Shown in pieces: positions 6,651 through 15,612 of a DNA stretch of 50,989 bases. Where the stretch lies: assembly GCA_029932675.1 (NCBI GenBank), contig JAOZPP010000013.1, forward strand, positions 1 through 50,989, in the 5' to 3' direction. The number at the start of each line of letters is the position of its first letter. Position 1 is the stretch's first letter. The translations under genes and the position numbers were made by a program. The DNA comes from a bacterium (GTDB lineage Bacteria > SM23-81 > DAOVCL01). A model generated the notes under the pieces. The model was given only the letters and a program-made list of their open reading frames with translations, searched no databases and was not told the origin of the DNA.

Positions 6651-9073
6651 CAGAATATTACACACCCTTCTTCTGTCCTTTTAAAACCAGTTTTATCATC
6701 ATAATTTTGATTCAATCTTTCTGCAGGGATGCGCCCCAGCCACTCATTTATGATATCAACTCCAATTGCCATCCTTCGGGGCACTGAAATGACATATGAA
6801 TTGAACTCCTTACGGATAGAGAGATAGTTTGTATTTCTCTTCTTAAAGTCCTTCTCATTTCTAACTTTTTCTTCATATTTTCTCCAAACATTCTTGGACC
6901 TTTCGTCCTTCTCAACAAAAACATCGATATAGCCACTTTTCTCTTCTATTAAAGAGAAATTAGAGATGCTTTTTTCTTCTATACTGGGGTGATGGAATCT
7001 AAACTCCCTTATAGCATTCCAGATATCATTGGATGGAGTTTGATCCTTTTTAGAAGCAACCAGGGAAAAGTATCGATCTATAAGATCGAAAAAATGAGAC
7101 TCTTCAATGGGTTCTGCATCAATTAGCTCTTTTGAGATACTTGTATGGACCGCCCCATAGATAAGCTTTGAAAGACTTCGCTGATTGTTCATTAGGTTAA
7201 ACACATAGACTTTCCCTTTTTCTTTTCTCAATACCCGATTACATCTACCTGCCACCTGGATTATTGAATCGAGCGGGCCGATGTCCCTTATGGCTACATC
7301 CAGATCCATATCAATCCCTGCCTCAACCACCTGGGTGGATATGACTATGATCTTTTCCTGATTGCTTAAAAGTTTTTTAATCTTCCGGATTCTATCTGCC
7401 CTATCCTTTGGGATGATGTTTGTGGAGAGATAAAAGAGTCTCTTCTCCTTTATGTAGCCTGCAAACTTACCATCCTCTCTTATCATATTATAGAATTTGA
7501 TCGACGAGGCGATTGTATTTAGCACTATAAGGTAAGACTCTCTTTTGTTATGGAGCTTTTTGAATTCAGAAAAAAGGTCAATAAGCTCCATCTCTTTGAT
7601 ATTTGGAATCAAGGTGACTCTATCCAAAGCTCCAAAATAGTCTTTATTCTCCTCCAATAACTCAATACTCTCCTCTTGTCTAAAGATCAATGGTTTTGTA
7701 GCAGTCAGTAGAATTATGTAGCAGTCAAGATACTTCACTAATAGTTTGAATACCTTATTTACCAGAGGCCAATATTTTATGGGGATATTCTGCACTTCAT
7801 CTAAAAGGATTATGGAACCTGCGATGTTATGATACTTCTTCAAGAACCTGTTTTTAAATCCAATTATTGAATGGAGAAGTTGAATGAAGGTAGTGATGAC
7901 TACCTCTGCCTCCCAGGCCTCAACAAGAGACAGAGACTCCTCTATTGACCTTTCTTCATTTCCTGCCTTATATTTAATATCTGTAAGATGATGGTGTTTT
8001 ACAAGATATACATTCTCCTCTGATTCAAAGTCGTTCAATTGCATCAATACCTCTCTTATCACTTCATAGTTCTGTTCAATAATGGATATGAAAGGGAGGG
8101 AATAGATTATCCTTGGGGTATAACCTTTCTCTTCCTTTACTCTATTCCGTAGCTTTAAGGCACAAGAAAAGGAAGTAAGTGTCTTCCCTGTTCCTGTAGG
8201 CGCGGTTAGGGTGAAGACATGATTATCCAGAGGGATATCTAAGATCTTTTGGGTTGCCTTTCTATATATTTCATTCCGGATGCCATTTATTCCAAAAGTT
8301 GCATTAGGATCGATTTTAAGACAAGTCTTTCTGTAGCTATCTACCAAATCTTCAGGAAGAGTTTTTCTTTTTGTTTCTATTACATTGGCTGCATCCCTTT
8401 TATCCGCATCGATCAGCAAGGAGTAGAGGAGGAGGGTGATTATAAATAGTTTAAATCGTATTTGGTCTTTTTCACATTCAAGTAGTTGATAAGATAGTTT
8501 ATCTATCCTTGAAAAAGTACCTCTCCAAGTATCTAAGAAACCATCTATCTTTAGTCCATCTATCAGTTCTCTATACTCTGATTCTATCAAAGAGAGGTTC
8601 CTCTTGATATCCTCAAGTTGGACGGATAATCTCTTCAGCCTACTTCTCCAGGGTTCATCTACTGACAAAAACCCTTTCTCATTTAATTTATTTGATGAGA
8701 CCAGGTCTAACTCTAAGGCATTTAGATCTCCGTGATGGTGGAGAACCACAAAATAAGCAAGTAGTTCCATATACTCATCTCTGTTCTTAAGAAAGGTTCT
8801 TATAAGATAGGAGGCAAATAAAGCGGAGATAAGGCCGTGGTAATGCTTACCTGATGAGTCCTCTGTTCCAAAGAGATGGTTTTGGAAGAATGTAGTATAC
8901 TTCCCAAAGTCATGAGCGATTCCGATAAGATAGCCAATCTCAGGGAGTAGGATATCATCAGTTGGTGGGGTATTCTTCTTTATTGCATTACCCACTTCTT
9001 TGAGATGTTCCTTAAGCAGTTTTGAACCTATCCTTTTTCCCTCTTTTTCAATAGAATGTGAGTAAAATACCAT
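6650..9073 (-). CDS. cas3: CRISPR-associated helicase-nuclease Cas3
   Basis: This 807-residue fusion of HD nuclease and SF2 helicase degrades DNA recruited by Cascade. The HD part has LIGIAHDFGKYTTFFQ (near residue 54) and FVVLHHHGDL. The helicase part has Walker A TAPTGTGKT (near 290), a DEVQ box in LLDEVQNIP (near 424), LLTATKP, STQVVEAGIDMD and QVAGRCNR. All expected motifs are present. The ATG at 9073 overlaps the cas5 stop as TAATG, and the stop overlaps cas6, so the three genes are translationally coupled. Confidence 0.95.
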   Translation of the reverse strand: MVFYSHSIEKEGKRIGSKLLKEHLKEVGNAIKKNTPPTDDILLPEIGYLIGIAHDFGKYTTFFQNHLFGTEDSSGKHYHGLISALFASYLIRTFLKNRDEYMELLAYFVVLHHHGDLNALELDLVSSNKLNEKGFLSVDEPWRSRLKRLSVQLEDIKRNLSLIESEYRELIDGLKIDGFLDTWRGTFSRIDKLSYQLLECEKDQIRFKLFIITLLLYSLLIDADKRDAANVIETKRKTLPEDLVDSYRKTCLKIDPNATFGINGIRNEIYRKATQKILDIPLDNHVFTLTAPTGTGKTLTSFSCALKLRNRVKEEKGYTPRIIYSLPFISIIEQNYEVIREVLMQLNDFESEENVYLVKHHHLTDIKYKAGNEERSIEESLSLVEAWEAEVVITTFIQLLHSIIGFKNRFLKKYHNIAGSIILLDEVQNIPIKYWPLVNKVFKLLVKYLDCYIILLTATKPLIFRQEESIELLEENKDYFGALDRVTLIPNIKEMELIDLFSEFKKLHNKRESYLIVLNTIASSIKFYNMIREDGKFAGYIKEKRLFYLSTNIIPKDRADRIRKIKKLLSNQEKIIVISTQVVEAGIDMDLDVAIRDIGPLDSIIQVAGRCNRVLRKEKGKVYVFNLMNNQRSLSKLIYGAVHTSISKELIDAEPIEESHFFDLIDRYFSLVASKKDQTPSNDIWNAIREFRFHHPSIEEKSISNFSLIEEKSGYIDVFVEKDERSKNVWRKYEEKVRNEKDFKKRNTNYLSIRKEFNSYVISVPRRMAIGVDIINEWLGRIPAERLNQNYDDKTGFKRTEEGCVIF

Positions 9074-9885
9074 TACCACTCCATAAAGGCTATATTCTCC
9101 TTGATGTTTGTCCCCCCCTTCTTCTCCTTATAGATGAGTTCCATATAGGGTATCTTCAGTCTTGCCTTTATTATTTTTTGGTTCTTCTCATAGATAAAAT
9201 CCTCATTCCTCTTTACACTTCTTCCGCTTCCAAACTCAACTGGCATCTTCTCAGAGATATACTGTAGTAGAGTGTCAGCTTCTTCAAACAGAAGCTCTTC
9301 AATGTAATCTTCGCGTAAGACGCTACAAATCTCTATGGGCTGTTTGGAAAAACTTTCTTTTATGGATGCCCCAGTGACTTCATCAATTAGCTCTGCATCA
9401 GCCAGAAATTCTGAACCTCCAAAATATATCGGATATATAGATTTCCTCTCTCTTAATTTTAAGCCCAATCCATTCATTACCCCATCCTCCTGATGCCAGA
9501 AGTAAATCCGATAGATTATCTCCTCTGTGAGGTCTTTTGGGATAACCAACTCGACAGGAGTGGGATACTTAGCTATTTTTCTTTCAATAAAGCGTTTAAT
9601 CACCCCTTTAGCTGTTGTATAACCGTCTTCCTCCTTAGTTCTTATATAATTGACCGTTTGGATCATCTTTCTGATCGAACTCTTGATGGAGATAGCTATC
9701 TTGCAAGAGTTGGCGTTAAACTCCTCATAGTATGTATCCCTCCCTCTCCCCAGGATACCTGCTATTATGCCTATAATTGTTGTTCTTGGAGGGAAGGCAT
9801 AACTGAGTGAGGAGGAACTCGTGTAGAATTTGCGAAAGTGGGCTATCTTGCCTTTTAGGTCAAAGATAAGCAGTCTACTTATCAC
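9073..9885 (-). CDS. cas5: Cascade subunit Cas5 (type I-B)
   Basis: This roughly 270-residue RAMP protein caps the 5' handle of the crRNA. LLIFDLKGKIAHFRKFYTSS and YAFPPRTTIIGIIAGILGRG are the classic Cas5 N-terminal strands and motif. The GTG at 9885 gives the natural start (ISRLLIFDL); a TTG at 9906 is also open. Either choice overlaps the end of cas7, as is normal here. The C-terminus runs into cas3 with a 3-base overlap. Confidence 0.9.
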   Translation of the reverse strand: MISRLLIFDLKGKIAHFRKFYTSSSSLSYAFPPRTTIIGIIAGILGRGRDTYYEEFNANSCKIAISIKSSIRKMIQTVNYIRTKEEDGYTTAKGVIKRFIERKIAKYPTPVELVIPKDLTEEIIYRIYFWHQEDGVMNGLGLKLRERKSIYPIYFGGSEFLADAELIDEVTGASIKESFSKQPIEICSVLREDYIEELLFEEADTLLQYISEKMPVEFGSGRSVKRNEDFIYEKNQKIIKARLKIPYMELIYKEKKGGTNIKENIAFMEW

Positions 9886-10906
9886 CTTTCTGGATAGCCT
9901 CCTCAAGTTTATTCTTCAAATCTGCCTCTTCCTCAATTAGTTTACTGAAATCAGGCCTTAGCTCCTTATCCTGCCAGTAGTAAATCTTGTCAATCTTATC
10001 CTTGTAGTCTTTTAGCTTTTTAACGAGGGTATCCATCTTCAACTGAAGTTCGCCTATATCCCGAAGCCCCTCTTTGGGGTCACACTCGAGATATCTTCGA
10101 AGGTCCCCGATAAAGGTCTCCTGGTCCTTATACTGAACCCGTATGAATAACCTTGGATACTGGCCAATCTTGCTCCGGGTCGCCTGAAGCGGTATTGCAT
10201 TTATTAGAGACTTTTGGAAGAGCCTTATATCATCGCCAGAAAGTCCTGTATGCCCAGCACGCTTTCCGCTTATTATCCCGTGAAAGGCAATGAGGGAGTA
10301 ATAAACTCTATAATCTTTACCAAATGTTCCGTACTCCTCCTCTTGCTCCCTCGTCCTTCCTGCGAATGTCGAGGATATGGTCGAGGACTCTACAAGAGAT
10401 ACCTTGTTCAGCGAGTATCCCCAGTTGAACTGGACAGGTCCTGTGAAGGTAAATGACTCTCCTCGTTCTCCCTTTATTGGCATAGTAGCCCCAAAGAGAC
10501 GCACGTCAATAAAGGCCTGCAACAGATCATTGCTCTCGATTAGCTCCACAATCTTAGACGCATCCGGGCTCCTGCCTTTGTCCAAAGCATCCTTAATCGC
10601 ATTAGCCTTTTTCTTTTTATCATCGGTTTCTTTAGGATCCTTAATGATTTTGTCGCTTACCCAATATGCCAACCTCTGGGTTGAGTCAACTGTTTTCTCA
10701 TCGACTTTGGCTACGAATATGAGATTATCCTTATCCTCAAGGTAATCCCTTATATATCTCTTCAGCCTCACATCACTCACAAGATTTGTCTCGGTCTCGT
10801 AATCCATACGAGGCTTGTTCTCATCGTCCGGGTCCCCATTTGGATTACACATCCTCGCATCATAAATAAAGAGGATGTCACTATTGTTGATCTTTTCATT
10901 AGCCAT
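9875..10906 (-). CDS. cas7: Cascade backbone subunit Cas7 (Csh2 type)
   Basis: At 343 residues it is the repeated backbone protein that lines the crRNA. The start ILFIYDARMCNPNGDPDDEN followed by PRMDYETETNLVSDVRLKRY is diagnostic for the Csh2/type I-B family (TIGR02590). Internal GSGKR-like and FTGPVQFNWGYSLNKV segments agree. The ATG at 10906 lies 25 bases after cas8b. Together with Csh1-type cas8b it fixes the system as subtype I-B. Confidence 0.95.
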   Translation of the reverse strand: MANEKINNSDILFIYDARMCNPNGDPDDENKPRMDYETETNLVSDVRLKRYIRDYLEDKDNLIFVAKVDEKTVDSTQRLAYWVSDKIIKDPKETDDKKKKANAIKDALDKGRSPDASKIVELIESNDLLQAFIDVRLFGATMPIKGERGESFTFTGPVQFNWGYSLNKVSLVESSTISSTFAGRTREQEEEYGTFGKDYRVYYSLIAFHGIISGKRAGHTGLSGDDIRLFQKSLINAIPLQATRSKIGQYPRLFIRVQYKDQETFIGDLRRYLECDPKEGLRDIGELQLKMDTLVKKLKDYKDKIDKIYYWQDKELRPDFSKLIEEEADLKNKLEEAIQKGDK

Positions 10907-10931
10907 CTGTTCTTACCTCCTCTTTTGCCTC

Positions 10932-12881
10932 TTACTTAGAGGCCTTGATCGCCTGATGAGTAGCATAGGCATATCCACTTAAGACATAAAATACATTCTC
11001 CTGATCCGAAAGGGGCTTGTCTATAGTTTTATCCATCAGCCTCTTACACTCGGCAAATATCCCTTCGTTATAGTGCAAGGTCTTATACTTCTTATTATAC
11101 TGGACAATTTTTTCAAATACCTCATTCAATAGCCTAATGAGCTTGTTCTTGTTCATCCCTTGATATGTGATCTTTCCAAGGACAGGCTTTGAATTTCCCT
11201 CTCTGTACTGGGCATTTCCAACTTCACCTATAAGGTATCCTAAAAGAAACATAGCTACTTTGGGTTCATTATAGCCCATCTCGTTTACGAAACTCTTGAT
11301 ACCTTCATCTAAATCAAGGCTATCATAATCCATGTTTCCTTTACCTCCTTTCAAAATTCCAAGCTTTTTCAGATATAAAAGCAGAAGATTTGCTTTAAGG
11401 CTGGCATAAATCAGTCCTATATCTGGGTTCTGCCTTCCAATATTATAGACATCAAATTTCTCAAACCTATAGACTTGGGCAAGTTCGATAAACTGTTGTA
11501 TAAGAAACCTGTAAGATATAGGATTTTCTGAAAAAATGGCATCATAAATTTCGAGAATCTTTCGATATTCTGTGATATCTGCTATTCTCTTTCTCATCGG
11601 TATCAGATAGTATATACCTCGCAGACTGATCTCCCACTTGTTTGGTTCGCCTAATAAATTTTCTCCTGTATCTTTTACTTCATTTGCAACCCTTGTAAGT
11701 ATCTCAAGCCTTGTAGGAGGAACATCCTTTATCAATTTTAATACCTTAAACTCGGCCTGTCTTGCCTTAAAGAAGAGGAAGTTTAGGAAAAAGTTGTTCT
11801 TGATATTTTCAAACTCCTTATATCTTTCAAGTCTCTCTTCAAACTCTTTAAGACCCGCCAGAGACTTGACGGAATTGAAACTATCCTTGATGTAGTCTGC
11901 CCATTTGTCCAGTTGATTTTGGCTAATCCCGGCAGAAAAGAGAAACTTTGGAATTATATAAAGGTTCAAGCCGCCAATATTTGAAGAGAGTCTATTCCTG
12001 ACAAACACTTCTCCAGAAAGCAAATCTCTATAACAGTCCTTGCACAGAGTGAAACTTTTTGTAAAATCACCAGAGAGCTTAGAGGAGAATCCTACCTTGT
12101 CTGTGATGTAGTATCCAAGAGCAGACCTTGCCCTAGCAAATTTAGGCCTATCTGTAATAGGTTTATTTTCACCACAAGACGAACATACTTTCTCCTTATC
12201 TCCAAACAAGGAGTCTATCTTTTCTTTGATTACCAAGCGTTGATATTCTTCATTTTCTGCCATTAGTTTATTGTTTATCTTTAATGTGTACAGACCGATA
12301 TCTCCTTTTTTTAGAGAAACTTTTGATTCTTGACTTATGAAGTTATCCATTTTAGCCCTGATGTCTTTCATAACCTCTTTGAAAATAGCGGATTCTTTAA
12401 TGTTCTCTCTTCTCCTTTTATCCACTTTTTTCTTCAGTTCTTCCATATATCCTTGCTCAACAATTCTACATTTTTCCAGGTTTAATACGAATTTTCTTCT
12501 ACCTTTCAGACCTATATCACAAAACATTGTATCAATCACTTGGTTTAACATCCTGGAAAATGTGCTTCCTTCGGGAGCTTTTTTAGTTAAATTCGGAATC
12601 ACTTGCGAGATAAGATAATCAAGATTAGAAGTAGTAGAGTAAATTTGGGGATTGTTACTAGGCAATTTACCCATCCACAAATATTTTTGGGCAGTATCCT
12701 CTTTGATATTTTCGAATTCTATATTTATCTTGCGCTCAAAAATGTTATAATTAAGAATAACGATCTGAAGTTCCCTGTTTTGTTTTTGAGGTAGATTCTC
12801 TAACAGGCTATCAAGGATTCCAAATTCTTCTTCTTTTCCACTTAATCTTATCTTTCCTATCTCCTTAATTCCCTCAATCAT
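10932..12881 (-). CDS. cas8b: Cascade large subunit Cas8b (Csh1 type)
   Basis: This 649-residue protein is the large subunit that recognises the PAM. It has the zinc-binding pair CSSC (in KVCSSCGENKP) and CKDC (in TLCKDCYRDL) separated by about 60 residues, as in the Csh1 family (TIGR02591). The C-terminal end is helical (IAECKRLMDKTIDKPLSDQE), consistent with a fused small-subunit region. The ATG at 12881 follows the MNT gene by 17 bases with an AGGGGAG site. It is the first cas gene of the operon but not its first gene. Confidence 0.92.
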   Translation of the reverse strand: MIEGIKEIGKIRLSGKEEEFGILDSLLENLPQKQNRELQIVILNYNIFERKINIEFENIKEDTAQKYLWMGKLPSNNPQIYSTTSNLDYLISQVIPNLTKKAPEGSTFSRMLNQVIDTMFCDIGLKGRRKFVLNLEKCRIVEQGYMEELKKKVDKRRRENIKESAIFKEVMKDIRAKMDNFISQESKVSLKKGDIGLYTLKINNKLMAENEEYQRLVIKEKIDSLFGDKEKVCSSCGENKPITDRPKFARARSALGYYITDKVGFSSKLSGDFTKSFTLCKDCYRDLLSGEVFVRNRLSSNIGGLNLYIIPKFLFSAGISQNQLDKWADYIKDSFNSVKSLAGLKEFEERLERYKEFENIKNNFFLNFLFFKARQAEFKVLKLIKDVPPTRLEILTRVANEVKDTGENLLGEPNKWEISLRGIYYLIPMRKRIADITEYRKILEIYDAIFSENPISYRFLIQQFIELAQVYRFEKFDVYNIGRQNPDIGLIYASLKANLLLLYLKKLGILKGGKGNMDYDSLDLDEGIKSFVNEMGYNEPKVAMFLLGYLIGEVGNAQYREGNSKPVLGKITYQGMNKNKLIRLLNEVFEKIVQYNKKYKTLHYNEGIFAECKRLMDKTIDKPLSDQENVFYVLSGYAYATHQAIKASK

Positions 12882-12898
12882 CGACTATTTCTCCCCTA

Positions 12899-13555
12899 TC
12901 AAGCACGAATCTTAATCACATCGTCCTCTGTTAACCACATATCCACTCTCTTATGCTGTATCTTAAATTCTTCTAATCTCTTTTCCAGGGCTTGAACATT
13001 TTTCTGAGGAACCACTATTGCACCGGCACCGATATGTTTTCCATCTAACTTGGAAACTAACCCTTTTTTCTCGTACTCATATACTTTTCCCTTAAATTTT
13101 TTCCGTGTTTTATGACCATATAGTAGTCTTTTTAATTTTGCCCTTTCTTTTTTGTCAGAATTCCTGAGGCTATATAACATTAGTGCATAGGGTTCTAACT
13201 TCAAACCCTTAACATTTATCTTAGGAGACTTTGCATACAATAAAATTCCTTCTCGCATAACCTCTTTTATGAAATAACTATCCAACCCGTAAAAATTTTT
13301 ATTGGTAAAGAGAACCTGAATATTCTTATCGTATTCTTTTTCCAAATACAAGGTAAGTTCGGATATTCTATCCTTTACCTCCAACTTATCGATGTCTTTA
13401 AGGTCCGTATCAAACGCCACTATCAGATCTACATCTGAGCGTCTATCAGTATCCCCTCTTGCCACTGATCCAAACAGGAAGATATAAGCTACCTCCTTTA
13501 AGGAGGCTTCCCTTGCAAATTTGAAGACCAGATCCTTGAATTCTTCCTCTATCAC
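12899..13555 (-). CDS. MNT-type nucleotidyltransferase (putative antitoxin of HEPN)
   Basis: This 218-residue protein has the minimal nucleotidyltransferase core FLFGSVARGDTDRRSDVDLI: GS at 29-30 and D41/D43. In HEPN-MNT modules the MNT protein adenylylates and silences the HEPN toxin. The core is followed by an unassigned region of about 100 residues (KLKRLLYGHKTRKKFKGKVY). The GTG start lies one base after the HEPN stop, and the stop lies 17 bases before cas8b. It should therefore be co-transcribed with both. All core residues are intact. Confidence 0.88.
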   Translation of the reverse strand: MIEEEFKDLVFKFAREASLKEVAYIFLFGSVARGDTDRRSDVDLIVAFDTDLKDIDKLEVKDRISELTLYLEKEYDKNIQVLFTNKNFYGLDSYFIKEVMREGILLYAKSPKINVKGLKLEPYALMLYSLRNSDKKERAKLKRLLYGHKTRKKFKGKVYEYEKKGLVSKLDGKHIGAGAIVVPQKNVQALEKRLEEFKIQHKRVDMWLTEDDVIKIRA

Positions 13556-13556
13556 T

Positions 13557-13913
13557 TTACAAACTCCCGCATAACTTTTCTATTTCCTCAAATAGTTCTT
13601 TTGTCCTTCGTAATTTCTTACCATCAATTGCTCCACCATATATCTGGCCAGGTCTTATCTGATTTTCTATCTCCTGAAATGCCCTCCAGACTCCTTCAGT
13701 TCTATCCTCAAAAATTTGCGGATTCTTTTCCAGCTTTTGTCTTACTTTTTGATGTTTATCTATATGGAGTCCCTTTTTGGCAGCCATTGCCTCTATTAGA
13801 TGGAAGCTGGCGTAAAAGTAAGCTTCTATCCTTATAGGATAGGAATTCGCCTTATACTCTGCATCCCGTTTGAACATCTCGTATTTCTTTTTGTGAGTAT
13901 CGAAGTTCGAGAT
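13557..13913 (-). CDS. HEPN-domain protein (putative toxin), start codon unusual
   Basis: The protein contains YFYASFHLIEAMAAKKGLHI and HQKVRQKL, a HEPN-like helical pair found next to MNT genes. After the promoter there is a strong AGAGGAGG site, and at the right spacing stands ATC (13913) in the frame ATC-TCG-AAC-TTC, where ATG would give MSNFDTHKKKYEMF. One base change would explain it. The first true ATG in frame is at 13877. The frame remains open up to 14126, but that part reads through the promoter. If translated poorly, the toxin is silenced while MNT remains. Confidence 0.7.
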   Translation of the reverse strand: MSNFDTHKKKYEMFKRDAEYKANSYPIRIEAYFYASFHLIEAMAAKKGLHIDKHQKVRQKLEKNPQIFEDRTEGVWRAFQEIENQIRPGQIYGGAIDGKKLRRTKELFEEIEKLCGSL

Positions 13914-13973
13914 AATTCCTCCTCTTTTTCGTCCCCCTGGGTTACGAATTTGGGGGTTTTGTAGTCTTTCGTA

Positions 13974-14002
13974 ATTATAGGTTACGAATCGGTGGTTGTA
14001 AA
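13974..14002 (-). promoter_or_regulatory. Promoter of the HEPN-MNT-cas operon
   Basis: On the minus strand TTTACA (14002-13997) is followed after exactly 17 bases by TATAAT (13979-13974), a near-consensus sigma-70 promoter. Transcription would begin near 13967, about 50 bases before the HEPN ribosome-binding site. No comparably good promoter was seen between here and cas6, so it may serve the whole interference operon. A close copy lies at 15559-15587. Confidence 0.75.
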
Positions 14003-14086
14003 GGGGAATTTGGTGGAAAGCCCAACAACGAAAAAGGCCTCCTTGGACGCACCAAAAGGGGGTATTAGTTCGCCTCTTGTCTGAAA

Positions 14087-14896
14087 TTAAGACCGTAGCC
14101 TCCGGGCTAAGGTGTTCCTTAACCACTTGGCAGTAGGGTATACTATATCTGCCTCTTTTCTACTCATAGGTCTATCCTGGCGACTTATCCGTAAAGCAAC
14201 CCGTAAACCAGGGATAAGGTTTTTCTTGCCAAACTTTCTAAAGCCTTTTAACACTTTGTCCTTTGTGGTAGGGACAAAACCATGGAGTTCTGAAAATAGT
14301 ATGGCAAAGTTTACAGTTGCCCTTGCCAGATAATCACCCACCTCACAGGTGCATCTTTTTTGACAGAACCTTTCGTGCCATCCTTTGTTTCTCCTAATGT
14401 CTCTCAGACCCATGCGGTAAAATCCTATCCAATGTTCAAACCATTTCCTCATCCATTCTCTCTCAGGCAATCTAATCTCTTGTTCCAGAAGTTTTGTAAT
14501 GAAATCCCCGTTCTTGTGAAGAATAATCCCATTCTTGATCGCATGGGCCATGGTAGTCGAATTTCTGAAATGTTCCTCAACTTGCCTTCTTGTAAACGGA
14601 ATGAGTTGGATCCGTTCACCCAGTTTATCTTTGAGCTCATATAGTTTCCTGAGCCTTAATTTCCTGCTCTTAATCCAAACAATATCAATATCCGAGTCCG
14701 ATTTAAAATTACCCTCGGCCACACTTCCAATCAGGACCAAACCCAAGGTATCGGGATATGCCTTTGGTATTTTTACCCTTGCTTCCTGAATTGCCGCTTG
14801 AAAAATCGGGGGAAGGGTTTTAAGATATAGAGAGGTAATCGCGTGGTAAAATTTAACATCCTTTATTATTGGAGTCCCAACACAATCATTTGCCAT
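14087..14896 (-). CDS. MNT-HEPN fusion nucleotidyltransferase
   Basis: This 269-residue protein has a nucleotidyltransferase core, LVLIGSVAEGNFKSDSDIDI (GS 57-58, D69, D71), followed by an all-helical C-terminal half (GDYLARATVNFAILFSELHG) that looks like HEPN. It may join toxin and antitoxin functions in one chain. The ATG at 14896 is clear. The gene stands apart from the HEPN-MNT operon, with the operon's promoter between them. It is the fourth nucleotidyltransferase gene within 11 kb around the cas genes. Confidence 0.8.
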   Translation of the reverse strand: MANDCVGTPIIKDVKFYHAITSLYLKTLPPIFQAAIQEARVKIPKAYPDTLGLVLIGSVAEGNFKSDSDIDIVWIKSRKLRLRKLYELKDKLGERIQLIPFTRRQVEEHFRNSTTMAHAIKNGIILHKNGDFITKLLEQEIRLPEREWMRKWFEHWIGFYRMGLRDIRRNKGWHERFCQKRCTCEVGDYLARATVNFAILFSELHGFVPTTKDKVLKGFRKFGKKNLIPGLRVALRISRQDRPMSRKEADIVYPTAKWLRNTLARRLRS

Positions 14897-15022
14897 TGCT
14901 CTCTTGCCTCATCTCCGGCGTGCAGTGCTCAAAGGGGCAAAACCCAGTGTTGCCCACTGGCGCGTTGCGTCTTGCAAGATAGATGGTTTTGCCTTCGCTC
15001 ATTGGAGGTTTTCCTAAAGACT

Positions 15023-15263
15023 TCATTTCCCTTTTTTGGCAAGCCAATCTAAAAACTCTTCCCTGCTAACTTCGGCATCATGAAGAATCTTGTTAGTAAT
15101 TCCCCTTCCTAAGTCTTCGCCTTTATGGTCTGGCACGGTTGCTGGTTCTTCCATCGGGGTGACGAAAAAAGATGTGACTTCCGTACTGCCTGCTCTTCTT
15201 AAAACCCAGGGACTTAAGGAAATTAATCAATATCCGAGAGGCCACCATCGGCAGTCGAGTCAT
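15023..15263 (-). pseudogene. hicA: Frameshifted hicA toxin
   Basis: From the ATG at 15263 the frame reads MTRLPMVASRILINFLKSLG and then RQYGSHIFFRHPDGRT, with the HicA catalytic GSH. After GRT it shifts by one base and continues ATVPDHKGEDLGRGITNKIL to the end at 15023. A single indel explains the break. HicA is a small mRNA interferase. The start overlaps the hicB stop (ATGA). The product as it stands would end about 15 residues after the histidine and lack its last strands. Confidence 0.8.
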
Positions 15264-15472
15264 AATACTACCTCGATCTGTTGAACTCCTTCAAAAACCA
15301 TTGGTATGGGTTCTTCTTCTTGCAGGCACAGTTCAATGACCTCCTTAATTCTAGGGATCAATTCTTCCATGGTTTTGGCCTGGGTATAGCAACTCTTCAA
15401 AGAAGGAACGGTAGCAACCAGATAACCGTCTTCGTCTCGTTCTACCAAAACAGACAATTTATATTTTTTCAT
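15260..15472 (-). CDS. hicB: HicB-type antitoxin
   Basis: This 70-residue protein reads YKLSVLVERDEDGYLVATVP followed by a CYTQAKTMEELIPRIKEVIE helix: the HicB partial RNase H-like fold, without the C-terminal DNA-binding domain of longer HicB proteins. I start at the ATG encoding MKKYK (15472), although the frame opens at 15484. It is intact while its hicA partner is broken. The promoter in front of it is a relic of a HEPN gene. Confidence 0.8.
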   Translation of the reverse strand: MKKYKLSVLVERDEDGYLVATVPSLKSCYTQAKTMEELIPRIKEVIELCLQEEEPIPMVFEGVQQIEVVL

Positions 15473-15493
15473 CTTGCCTCCCATACCTTCCTC

Positions 15494-15536
15494 TAAAAGC
15501 CCTCCAGAGCTTTCTCGGTTCTATCCTCGAAATTTT
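15494..15536 (-). pseudogene. Short remnant of a second HEPN gene
   Basis: The minus strand reads FEDRTEKALEGF and then stops, matching FEDRTEGVWRAF inside the HEPN gene at 13557-13913. About three quarters of the bases agree with 13680-13722. Together with the promoter copy beyond it, this is what remains of a duplicate HEPN gene after deletion of its first two thirds. Confidence 0.55.
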
Positions 15537-15558
15537 ATGTAGTTTTTGGTTCTTCGTA

Positions 15559-15587
15559 ATTATAGGTTACCAATCGGGATTTGTAAA
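15559..15587 (-). promoter_or_regulatory. Second copy of the HEPN promoter, now before hicBA
   Basis: TTTACA (15587-15582), 17 bases, TATAAT (15564-15559), with flanks (GTAACCTATAATTACGAA and CCCCTTTACAA) shared with 13974-14002. The gene that belonged to it is nearly gone, and the next gene downstream is hicB, so hicBA is probably driven from this relic. Confidence 0.65.
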
Positions 15588-15612
15588 GGGGAAAATGTTT
15601 CTGGTAAGCCCA

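Noticed and set aside
13557-14126. A 189-residue version of the HEPN protein
   Set aside because: Its first 70 codons run through a near-consensus promoter and the ribosome-binding site, and show no protein-like pattern.
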